From Alphaproteobacteria bacterium (lineage in GTDB: Bacteria > Pseudomonadota > Alphaproteobacteria > Micavibrionales > SZUA-601), in the NCBI GenBank assembly GCA_028290805.1, contig JAQGJA010000042.1, positions 1 through 12,905 on the forward strand: a stretch of DNA of 12,905 nucleotides, given 5' to 3'. A program made the translations under genes and the position numbers. The notes beneath the pieces are model-generated. The model was not told the origin of the DNA. It was given only the letters and a program-made list of their open reading frames with translations, and ran no database searches. Below are positions 7,087 to 12,830 of this stretch, in pieces. Within the stretch, counting starts at the first letter, position 1; each line of letters starts with the position of its first letter.

Positions 7087-7293
7087 ATGGCTCAAGGTAC
7101 AGTAAAATGGTTTAATGCGGAAAAAGGCTTTGGCTTTATCCAGCCAAGCAATGGCGGCAATGATGTATTCGTACATATTTCCGCTGTTAACGCCGCCGGC
7201 CTGCGCGGTCTGAACGAAGGCGAAACCATCAATTATGATGTCGTCGCCGATCGTGGCAAAGATTGCGCCGCCAATTTAAGCAAAGCCGCCTAA
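7087..7293 (+). CDS. CspA-family cold-shock protein
   Basis: This is a 68-residue single cold-shock domain that binds single-stranded RNA or DNA and acts as an RNA chaperone. Both RNA-binding motifs are intact: KGFGFI (13-18) and VFVHIS (27-32), after the usual MAQGTVKWFNAEKGFGFI start. The reading frame stays open upstream to 6979, but translation surely begins at ATG 7087, since AAGGAGG at 7074-7080 is an almost perfect Shine-Dalgarno at the right distance and the protein then has normal family length. The gene stands alone with its own promoter, a leader of about 140 nt and an intrinsic terminator. Whether it is induced by cold or constitutive cannot be told from sequence. Confidence 0.96.
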   Translation: MAQGTVKWFNAEKGFGFIQPSNGGNDVFVHISAVNAAGLRGLNEGETINYDVVADRGKDCAANLSKAA

Positions 7294-7316
7294 TCCGCGC
7301 TTTTGTTGAAAATTAG

Positions 7317-7347
7317 AAACCCGGGAAATCACTTTTCCGGGTTTTTT
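7317..7347 (+). terminator. Intrinsic terminator of the cold-shock gene
   Basis: The stem pairs 7317-7328 with 7333-7344 (12 bp including one G-U pair, AAACCCGG core against CCGGGTTT) over the loop TCAC. A run of six T (7342-7347) follows. This is a textbook rho-independent terminator on the + strand, starting 23 bp after the csp stop. On the - strand the T-run is poor, so it is a weaker terminator for the leftward SDR gene, which ends at 7355. Confidence 0.9.
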
Positions 7348-7354
7348 GTTGGCC

Positions 7355-8158
7355 TCAGCCATTGCCCATGAAGCCCGGATACAACGTCATTCCGCCATCG
7401 ACATAGATGGTGGTCCCCGTGATATAATCGGCCTCGTCGGAAACGAGCCAGGAAACAAGTTTCGCCACATCCTCGGGCTCGCCGATGCGCTGATAGGGGA
7501 TAAGTTTCAGCAGGTCTTTATAAGATTGGGGATTATCCCATACATTTTTGTTGATATCCGTCCTGATCGCCCCTGGGGATACACCGACTACGCGGATCTT
7601 ATGCGCCGCAAATTCCTGGGCCAGAGTAAGCATCATCATTTTCGCCCCGCCTTTTGCAGCGGCGTAATTCACATGCCCCATCCATGGGATGACATCATGC
7701 ACCGACAGCATCGACACGATCTTGCCCGAAGCTCGGGAAATATCGGCATTTACGCCTTGTTTCACAAATTGTCGTGCCGCCGCCTGGGCGCATAAAAACT
7801 GGCCGCGCAGGTCGACATTCATGGCGTGATCCCATTGCTCGACCGTCATTTCCAAGGCGGGCGCGTCATTTTGCAACCCCGCATTGGCGACCATAATATC
7901 CAGCCGCCCGAATTCGGCAACGGCTTTTTCGACCAGGGCGGTAATATCTTCAGGCACGGAAACATCGGCGCGAAAGGCGACGGCTTTCCCGCCCGCTGCA
8001 ATAATTTCCCGGGCCAGAGCTTCGGCCGGTTCCGGCTCGCTGCGGTAATCGATTAAAACTGCCGCACCTTTCATCCCCAGATCGCGGGCAATGGCATAGC
8101 CTATGCCCGACGAACCGCCGGTGACGATAGCAACCTGGTTTTGTAACGGCTTGTTCAT
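7355..8158 (-). CDS. SDR-family oxidoreductase, glucose 1-dehydrogenase-like
   Basis: This 267-residue classical short-chain dehydrogenase/reductase has all core motifs: TGGSSGIG (13-20) for the dinucleotide, Asp37 after strand 2 (VLIDYRS), DV at 65-66, NAG at 92-94, and the catalytic Ser152, Tyr165 and Lys169. The stretches LSVHDVIPW and NYAAAKGG and the ending VDGGMTLYPGF closely resemble Bacillus-type glucose 1-dehydrogenases, so a sugar or polyol oxidation using NAD(P) is the nearest known reaction, but SDR substrates are hard to predict. Asp37 suggests NAD, with the YRS beside it allowing NADP. AGGAGT precedes ATG 8158. The gene follows the MarR gene by 63 bp on the same strand, with no terminator seen, so it is likely co-transcribed and under MarR control. 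Confidence 0.9.
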   Translation of the reverse strand: MNKPLQNQVAIVTGGSSGIGYAIARDLGMKGAAVLIDYRSEPEPAEALAREIIAAGGKAVAFRADVSVPEDITALVEKAVAEFGRLDIMVANAGLQNDAPALEMTVEQWDHAMNVDLRGQFLCAQAAARQFVKQGVNADISRASGKIVSMLSVHDVIPWMGHVNYAAAKGGAKMMMLTLAQEFAAHKIRVVGVSPGAIRTDINKNVWDNPQSYKDLLKLIPYQRIGEPEDVAKLVSWLVSDEADYITGTTIYVDGGMTLYPGFMGNG

Positions 8159-8221
8159 TGAGACTCCTGTTGAATGCAGGAAGGAAAAATAAATCCGCCT
8201 CCATAAATTAGGAATACGGGA

Positions 8222-8668
8222 TCAGGCGAGCATGCCGAGATTTTTGAGGAGGGAGGCTAACGCGCCGTCCTGCATATCCTTATTGATCGCCTCATGCGTG
8301 CTTTTCCAGATCGGCACGGCGCGCGCCAGAACCGCAAGGCCTTCCGGCGTCAGCGTCATCAACCGCCCGCGCTTGTCTTTTGGATCGACCATGATGGAAA
8401 CCAGCTTGCGCCGCTCCAAAGGCTTGAGCGCGGCGGTCAAGGTCGTACGGTCCATGGCAAGCAATGCTGCAACCGAACCCAGCCCCGGCGGCTTTGGCCG
8501 GTTCAAAGACATCAACAGTGAAAACTGGCCATTCGTCAGGTCCAGCGGGCGCAAAGCCTCGTCAAAACGCCGCGCCAAACCGCGCGCTGCGCGCTGGACC
8601 GCCAGGCACAAACAGCTGTCGCGCACCAGCAGCGTCGTTTCATAAGGAACGGGGTTGTGTGTTGACAT
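8222..8668 (-). CDS. MarR-family transcriptional regulator with N-terminal Cys-x-Cys
   Basis: This is a 148-residue winged-helix repressor of the MarR family. The dimer helix is followed by LTNGQFSLLMSL, the recognition region VAALLAMDRTTLTAALKPLERRKLV, and the wing DPKDKRGRLMTLTPEG. DSCLCLAVQRAARGLARRF places Cys19 and Cys21 at the start of the first long helix, where oxidation or an electrophile could alter the dimer, as Cys near the N-terminus does in OhrR-type members; this is inference. The gene is divergent from the VOC operon, and a perfect 18-bp palindrome lies 8 bp before its ATG. There is no Shine-Dalgarno ahead of ATG 8668, and the predicted start of transcription falls at about the ATG, so the mRNA may be leaderless. 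It probably represses itself, the SDR gene and the VOC-GyrI-MFS operon. Confidence 0.92.
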   Translation of the reverse strand: MSTHNPVPYETTLLVRDSCLCLAVQRAARGLARRFDEALRPLDLTNGQFSLLMSLNRPKPPGLGSVAALLAMDRTTLTAALKPLERRKLVSIMVDPKDKRGRLMTLTPEGLAVLARAVPIWKSTHEAINKDMQDGALASLLKNLGMLA

Positions 8669-8690
8669 GCTTTAAATATGTTGATATCAA
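8662..8690 (+). promoter_or_regulatory. Predicted promoter of the VOC-GyrI-MFS operon
   Basis: A perfect -35 box TTGACA (8662-8667) is followed after 17 bp by TATCAA (8685-8690). The -10 box lies wholly inside the 18-bp palindrome at 8677-8694, so a bound repressor would cover it. The -35 overlaps the start codon of the divergent MarR gene. Confidence 0.65.
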
Positions 8691-8703
8691 CATAAATAGT
8701 CAA
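8675..8703 (-). promoter_or_regulatory. Predicted promoter of the marR-like and SDR genes
   Basis: On the minus strand TTGACT (8703-8698) is followed after 17 bp by CATATT (8680-8675), four of six matches to TATAAT. The palindrome fills the spacer. Transcription would begin near 8668, which is the A of the MarR start codon. Confidence 0.45.
8677..8694. promoter_or_regulatory. 18-bp perfect palindromic operator, probable MarR site
   Basis: TATGTTGATATCAACATA is perfectly self-complementary. MarR-family dimers typically bind AT-rich palindromes of this length and style, often with a TTGATATCAA-like core, next to their own gene. Here it lies between the divergent MarR and VOC genes, over the -10 of one promoter and the spacer of the other. 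Confidence 0.8.
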
Positions 8704-8747
8704 GCCCCTGGATTCAACCTATGGCGATTTAACAATGGAGAAAAATC

Positions 8748-9542
8748 ATGTCTAACCCTATGCCCTATATTGGTAAATTTGCCTGGTACGAATTGCTGAC
8801 CCCGGACGACGAATCGTCCGCTTCCTTTTACAGCGACGTTATTGGCTGGGGTACGAAGGAGGCTGGCAATGAAAAGATCAAATATACCGTGCTGACGGCC
8901 GGTGAAACCGGCGTGGCCGGGATGAAAATCCTGTGCGAGGAAGCCCAAAAATCAGGCGCAAAACCCGGCTGGATCGGTTATATCCATGTCGAGGATGTCG
9001 ATGCCGCCGCAGCCCGCGTCCGGGAACTGGGCGGCAAAATCCTGCGCGCCGCCGAAGACATCCAGATTGTCCGCTTTGCCGTTGTTGCTGATCCCCAGGG
9101 CGCCGCTTTTATGTTGTTCAAACCGCTGGTTCAAGAAGATTGCGACCAGCCCGTGCCTTCGCCCCAAACACCGGGCCTGGCCGGATGGCGCGAATTGCAT
9201 ACCAGCGACTGGGAAAAAGCCTTTGAATTTTATTCGGCGATGTTCGGCTGGACCAAGGCCGACTCTGTCGATATGGGTCCCATGGGCACCTATCAGGTTT
9301 TTGCTGCAGACAGCATTCCAACGGGCGGGATGATGAACGGCATGGATAAAACCCGGCCACCTTTCTGGCTGTATTATTTCAACGTGGACGATATCAATGC
9401 AGCGGCAAAACGCGTTAAGGATAAAGGCGGACAGGTCCTGCACGGGCCGCACCAGGTTCCGGGCGGCAGCTGGATCGTCAATTGCCTTGACCCTCAGGGC
9501 ATCGCCTTTGCACTGGTAAGCTGCACAGGCAGCACATCATGA
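8748..9542 (+). CDS. Two-domain VOC (glyoxalase/bleomycin-resistance fold) protein
   Basis: This 264-residue protein has two vicinal-oxygen-chelate domains in tandem, about residues 8-126 and 141-261. Each opens with a similar block: FAWYELLTPDDESSASFYSDVIGW in the first and GWRELHTSDWEKAFEFYSAMFGW in the second. Each closes with DPQGAAFMLFKP or DPQGIAFALVS. The pattern resembles the Cfp30B-like group of double-VOC proteins, which has no firmly assigned reaction; roles in binding or modifying toxic small molecules are known for relatives. GGAG at 8737-8740 supports ATG 8748. It is the first gene of the rightward operon, and its stop overlaps the next gene's start (ATGA at 9539-9542). Control by the divergent MarR protein is strongly suggested by the shared palindrome. 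Confidence 0.9.
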   Translation: MSNPMPYIGKFAWYELLTPDDESSASFYSDVIGWGTKEAGNEKIKYTVLTAGETGVAGMKILCEEAQKSGAKPGWIGYIHVEDVDAAAARVRELGGKILRAAEDIQIVRFAVVADPQGAAFMLFKPLVQEDCDQPVPSPQTPGLAGWRELHTSDWEKAFEFYSAMFGWTKADSVDMGPMGTYQVFAADSIPTGGMMNGMDKTRPPFWLYYFNVDDINAAAKRVKDKGGQVLHGPHQVPGGSWIVNCLDPQGIAFALVSCTGSTS

Positions 9543-9985
9543 TAAGCAAGATGCAGATCGTTCCTATCAGGCCCGCATTGGCCGCTATCATCCGCAACTG
9601 CGTGACCTTTGCAGAAATACCCATGGCCCAGCGCACATCGCGCGATGTACTGAATAAAGCATTGGCAGCAGCGAAACCCGATTCTTCCGGTCCATGGCTG
9701 ACCCTGTTCCGCCCGCCTGAATCGGGGACGATGGATTATGCGCCCGGCGTTTTTGTCCCGGACGGCTTTGAGCCAGGGGAAGAGGCTATAAGCCTCTTTT
9801 CCCTGCCACAGGGATCGGCGGCGCATCTGCGCCTTGAGGGGCCTTATGAGGAACTGCCTCAGGCCTGGCAGGATTTGTTCAGCGCCTGCAAGTCCCAGGG
9901 GCTGGAGCTTGCCGGGCTGAACTGGGAGGTCTATACCGAGACATCGCCTCAGCCGGTTACTGATCTTTATGCCTGGCTGGCATAG
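9539..9985 (+). CDS. GyrI-like small-molecule-binding domain protein
   Basis: This 148-residue protein looks like a stand-alone GyrI-like (AraC effector-binding, SHS2-fold) domain. The first strand and helix are MQIVPIRPALAAIIRN and the following helix region runs to about 45. Near the end, LPQGSAAHLRLEGPYEELPQAWQDLFSAC is the typical second half, and NWEVYTE with Glu130 supplies the conserved acidic residue in the ligand pocket, followed by VTDLYAWLA. Such domains bind cationic or hydrophobic drugs; some hydrolyse or sequester them, and others sense them when fused to a regulator. The start overlaps the VOC stop by 4 bp, so translation is coupled. I preferred ATG 9539 over the internal Met29 (9623) because the earlier start includes the first strand of the fold. 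Assignment is by pattern, moderately sure. Confidence 0.75.
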   Translation: MISKMQIVPIRPALAAIIRNCVTFAEIPMAQRTSRDVLNKALAAAKPDSSGPWLTLFRPPESGTMDYAPGVFVPDGFEPGEEAISLFSLPQGSAAHLRLEGPYEELPQAWQDLFSACKSQGLELAGLNWEVYTETSPQPVTDLYAWLA

Positions 9986-10009
9986 TTTTAATTCGAAAGA
10001 TAATCCCCT

Positions 10010-11230
10010 ATGACGGAAATTCTGACCCAACGCCCTCAGGCCAGCATGCGGGAATTCACCATTCTCATGGCACTGCTGATTTCGATCGTAGCGATTTCGA
10101 TCGATGCGTTTTTACCTGCACTGGGCACGGTGGCGCGCGATCTGCATCTGGCCAATCCCAACCATGCCCAGCATCTGATCACCGGGATTTTTATCGGTAT
10201 GGCCGTAGGGCAATTGATCTGCGGCCCGCTTTCCGATGCGTTCGGGCGCAAGAAAATCCTGTATTTCGGCATTCTTCTTTATTTGGTAGGCAGCGTGGTC
10301 TGTTATTTTTCCCAGACGCTGGAAATGATGCTGGCGGGACGCATCATCCAGGGGCTGGGCGTTTCGGGGCCCTATGTCTCGGCCATTTCGGTCGTGCGCG
10401 ACAAATATAGCGGCCGCCACATGGCGCGTGTGATGTCGATCATCATGATGATCTTTATCATGGTACCGGCCATTGCCCCGTCTTTGGGCCAGGGAATTTT
10501 GTTGTATGCGTCGTGGCGCACGATTTTCCTGTTTTATATCGCCTATTCCCTTGCCGTTGGGCTTTGGCTGCATTTCCGGCTGGAGGAAACCCTGCCGGTG
10601 TCCCAGCGCATTCCCTTTACCGCGGCCAATGTCCTGCATGGCGTAAAAGAAGTCGTCGGCAACCGCATCACGCGCAGCTATACAATTTGCATGGGCATTT
10701 GTTTTGGCAGCTTTATCGGTTACCTGAATTCCTCGCAACAGATTTTCCAGGTCCAGTACGGCACCGGTAAACTCTATACGGTTTATTTCGGCGTGCTGGC
10801 TTTGGTGCTGGGCGCATCATCGCTGTTGAATGCGCGTTTCGTGGAAAGGCTGGGCATGCGCTATATCTGCCTCCGTTCGCATTTTGCCATTATCGGAGCC
10901 TCGGCCCTTTTCATCGCCCTGCATTTTACGACCGGTATCAGCCTCTGGATGTTCGTCGCCTATGCCGCCATCCTGTTTTTCTGTTTCGGTTTGATGCTTG
11001 GGAATTTCAATGCGCTGGCGTTGGGGCCGATGGGGCATATTGCGGGAATCGCCTCGGCCATTACCGGTTCTTTTTCCTCTGTCGTTTCGACCCTGTTGGG
11101 CGCGGTGATCGGCCAGATGTATAACGGCACGCTTTTGCCGCTTATCTGCGGATTTCTGGTGCTGGGAATGATCTCTCTGCTCATCATGCTGCAGGCGGAA
11201 AATACCGGAAAAGCTGCCTCCCAAGCCTGA
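10010..11230 (+). CDS. Bcr/CflA-family MFS drug-efflux transporter
   Basis: This 406-residue inner-membrane protein has about 12 helices and normal length for the Bcr/CflA group of drug:H+ antiporters. Markers are SIDAFLPAL (30-38) in helix 1, motif A GPLSDAFGRKK (72-82) between helices 2 and 3, RIIQGLGVSGPY (111-122) in helix 4 with the proton-linked Arg111, and VVRDKYSG after it. Members export drugs such as bicyclomycin, chloramphenicol or sulfonamides, and some export amino acids or dipeptides, so the substrate is open. It begins 24 bp after the GyrI-like gene, with only a weak Shine-Dalgarno, and is likely the last gene of the MarR-controlled operon. Its stop lies inside a 14-bp palindrome shared with the convergent pseudogene. 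Confidence 0.92.
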   Translation: MTEILTQRPQASMREFTILMALLISIVAISIDAFLPALGTVARDLHLANPNHAQHLITGIFIGMAVGQLICGPLSDAFGRKKILYFGILLYLVGSVVCYFSQTLEMMLAGRIIQGLGVSGPYVSAISVVRDKYSGRHMARVMSIIMMIFIMVPAIAPSLGQGILLYASWRTIFLFYIAYSLAVGLWLHFRLEETLPVSQRIPFTAANVLHGVKEVVGNRITRSYTICMGICFGSFIGYLNSSQQIFQVQYGTGKLYTVYFGVLALVLGASSLLNARFVERLGMRYICLRSHFAIIGASALFIALHFTTGISLWMFVAYAAILFFCFGLMLGNFNALALGPMGHIAGIASAITGSFSSVVSTLLGAVIGQMYNGTLLPLICGFLVLGMISLLIMLQAENTGKAASQA

Positions 11231-11238
11231 GCTCAGGC
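11225..11238. repeat. Palindrome covering two convergent stop codons
   Basis: GCCTGAGCTCAGGC is a perfect 14-bp palindrome. It holds the TGA of the MFS gene (11228-11230) and, on the other strand, the TGA of the desaturase remnant (11233-11235). A second perfect palindrome, CTCAGGCCTGAG (11232-11243), overlaps it, and GCCTGAG occurs directly repeated at 11225 and 11237. AAGCCT (11223-11228) can also pair with AGGCTT (11242-11247). No T-run follows, so a rho-independent terminator is doubtful, though a hairpin that stabilises mRNA 3' ends in both directions is possible. Confidence 0.5.
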
Positions 11239-11481
11239 CTGAGGCTTCAGTGTAATCAGCTCCGGTCGCAAGGGCAGGTCCTCGGGCTGATTGACGTTCC
11301 AGGCCAGGCCCGGTTTTTTAAGAGTGGAAATCATCCACCAGCCCGGATCGCTCTGGTGCGCATGCACGCCTAACCGGGCCGAGCCCGGAAAGGCATGGTG
11401 GTTATTGTGGCCGCATTCGCCGAATGTGACCCAGCCCCAATGGTCGATAAAGATCATCATGGAACGCAATAGCGAAATCAC
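11233..11481 (-). pseudogene. C-terminal remnant of a membrane fatty-acid (acyl-CoA) desaturase
   Basis: Eighty-two residues remain. From residue 15 on they match the end of a bacterial membrane desaturase: WGWVTFGECGHNNHHAFPGSARLG, then DPGWWMIS, then GLAWNVNQPEDLPLRPELITL. HNNHH is the third histidine box that helps bind the di-iron centre. Everything before it is missing: the first two histidine boxes and all membrane helices, about three quarters of a normal enzyme. The residue before the box, normally Trp (GExWHNNHH), is Gly here, a further sign of decay. The frame is open back to the TAG stop of mbfA (11500-11502), 18 bp away, and lies in the same frame as mbfA. It cannot be an active desaturase. 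Deletion of the 5' part, perhaps when mbfA came to lie here, is the simplest history. No ribosome binding site of its own is evident. Confidence 0.82.
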
Positions 11482-11499
11482 TGTGCTGAAAACCCGTGA

Positions 11500-12480
11500 C
11501 TAATATTGCCCGCCGATTAAAATCCCCGCAATCAGCACTAAAGCCCCGCCCAATGCGATCTGGAAAAAAGCGCGCACCAGCGGCGTCTCCATATAACGGT
11601 TCTGGATCCAGACGATGGCCAGCAATTCGATGAAAACCACGACAAAAGCGATGATCGTCGCCGTCCAGAAATGCGGGATCAGATAAGGCAAGGCATGGCC
11701 CAGCCCGCCCAATGCCGTCATCACCCCGCAAGCCAGCCCGCGTTTCAAGGGCGAGCCCCGGCCTGAAATCACGCCGTCATCATGCACGGCTTCGGTAAAG
11801 CCCATCGAAATCCCCGCACCTACCGATGCCGCCAGCCCAACCAGGAACGTTGTCCAGGGATTATGCGTGGCAAAGGCGGTGGCGAAAATCGGGGCCAGGG
11901 TGGAAACGGACCCGTCCATCAATCCTGCCAGGCCCGGCTGGACCCAGGTCAGGATAAACTGGCGATGCGCCTGCTGGTCCTCTTTATCCTTGGCTTCAGT
12001 GTGGACATGGGTGTTTTCGGCGGCCGAAGCCTGGGTCATATGCCCGTGTTCCTGGGCCGCAAGATCGCCCAAAAGACGCCGTGTATCGGCATCACCGGTT
12101 TGTTGGGCGGCGCGCAGGTAAAAATGATAGGCATCCGACTCCATATTCGCGGCTTCCTGGCGGATGCGCTCGATGCCAAGGTTTTCCACCAGCCAAACCG
12201 GACGGCGGGAAATATACCCCGCCACATGCTCGCGCCGGACCAGGGGGATGACATTGCCGAAACGGCGCTGGTAATCAGCGATCAGGGCGCGGCGGTGATT
12301 ATCCTCGTCTGCTTCCATGGCATCGAACATGGCCGCAGTGGCGGGGTACTCCTTGCGCGTGCGGTCGGCGTAACCGGCATAGATCCGCGCATCGTCTTCT
12401 TCGGCAGAAATTGCCAGCGCCAGAATCTCGTTTTCCAAAAGCTGGGAAAAATGCTTGCGGCTTTGCAGGGAAAATAACAT
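11500..12480 (-). CDS. mbfA: MbfA-type iron exporter: ferritin-like domain fused to VIT1/CCC1 domain
   Basis: This 326-residue protein has two parts. Residues 8-150 form a ferritin/rubrerythrin-like four-helix domain with the expected di-iron ligands: Glu27 or Glu28, Glu59-x-x-His62, Glu114 and Glu144-x-x-His147. A His-rich linker follows (NTHVHTEAKDKEDQQAH). Residues 175-326 form a VIT1/CCC1-like membrane domain with GLAGLMDGSVSTLAPIF and several helices ending LIAGILIGGQY. This is the arrangement and length of MbfA of Bradyrhizobium and Agrobacterium, an inner-membrane iron exporter that protects against iron and peroxide stress and is repressed by Irr in those species. ATG 12480 has GGAAAG about 10 nt upstream. 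I found no convincing Irr box in the 120 bp ahead of it. A desaturase remnant follows in the same frame just beyond its stop. Confidence 0.92.
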   Translation of the reverse strand: MLFSLQSRKHFSQLLENEILALAISAEEDDARIYAGYADRTRKEYPATAAMFDAMEADEDNHRRALIADYQRRFGNVIPLVRREHVAGYISRRPVWLVENLGIERIRQEAANMESDAYHFYLRAAQQTGDADTRRLLGDLAAQEHGHMTQASAAENTHVHTEAKDKEDQQAHRQFILTWVQPGLAGLMDGSVSTLAPIFATAFATHNPWTTFLVGLAASVGAGISMGFTEAVHDDGVISGRGSPLKRGLACGVMTALGGLGHALPYLIPHFWTATIIAFVVVFIELLAIVWIQNRYMETPLVRAFFQIALGGALVLIAGILIGGQY

Positions 12481-12534
12481 TGGCTTCTTTCCGAAAATAT
12501 ATACGAGGCAGAAAAATAATAATCTTCCGTTTGA

Positions 12535-12543
12535 ATGATAGCA
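12535..12543 (-). promoter_or_regulatory. mbfA: Possible extended -10 element for mbfA
   Basis: On the minus strand TGCTATCAT gives an extended -10 (TGC then TATCAT), about 55 bp upstream of the mbfA start. No good -35 box is found 16-18 bp before it, which is tolerable for an extended -10 but keeps this tentative. Confidence 0.3.
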
Positions 12544-12725
12544 AGCCGCTGAATTTGAACTCGTTATTTTAAACAGGAGAAATAAGCGAAAAAGAGCCGA
12601 CCACTCCGCTTGTTAAGTAGCTGAAAAAACAGGTAATAATATGACAGAAATTATTGAGGGGAATTTTATAAGCCCTCCTGAATCCTGACGCGAAAATTTA
12701 TCCCGGAATGCCTAAGGTCAACTCA

Positions 12726-12744
12726 TTGCCGAACGGTTCGGCAA
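12726..12744. promoter_or_regulatory. Perfect 19-bp dyad upstream of the KGG-type stress gene
   Basis: TTGCCGAAC and GTTCGGCAA are exact inverted repeats around a single G. As DNA this is a good binding site for a dimeric regulator; as RNA it gives an 8-bp stem with a CGG loop. No T-run follows, so it is not an intrinsic terminator. It lies 86 bp before the KGG gene start and about 245 bp from mbfA, so it more likely serves the former. Confidence 0.5.
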
Positions 12745-12830
12745 GATACCGCAGTAAAGAGATGCAAAGCCTTGCGACCGCTTTTTATTTCTTTCAGGCG
12801 ATATTAAAACAAATCATTGGAGATTCCAAA

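Larger units (their letters stand above)
12481..12830. other. 350-bp intergenic region between divergent mbfA and KGG-type gene
   Basis: No protein gene is supported here. Only a 14-codon frame from ATG 12641 is present, with a weak ribosome binding site, and I do not call it. The region is AT-rich near mbfA. It contains a possible -10 for mbfA (12535-12543), a weak stem GAGGG/CCCTC at about 12654-12678, a strong 19-bp dyad at 12726-12744, and a Shine-Dalgarno GGAG at 12819-12822 for the KGG gene. I looked for an EcfG-type GGAAC...CGTT general stress promoter ahead of the KGG gene and found none that fits. Confidence 0.7.

Noticed and set aside
12545..12590. Possible Irr box (TTTAGAA-type inverted repeat) upstream of mbfA.
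   Set aside because: TTTGAA and TTTAAAC pieces are present but do not form the inverted repeat that Irr sites require.
12641..12685. Fourteen-codon open frame upstream of the KGG gene.
   Set aside because: Too short, weak ribosome binding site, no motif; not enough support to call a gene.
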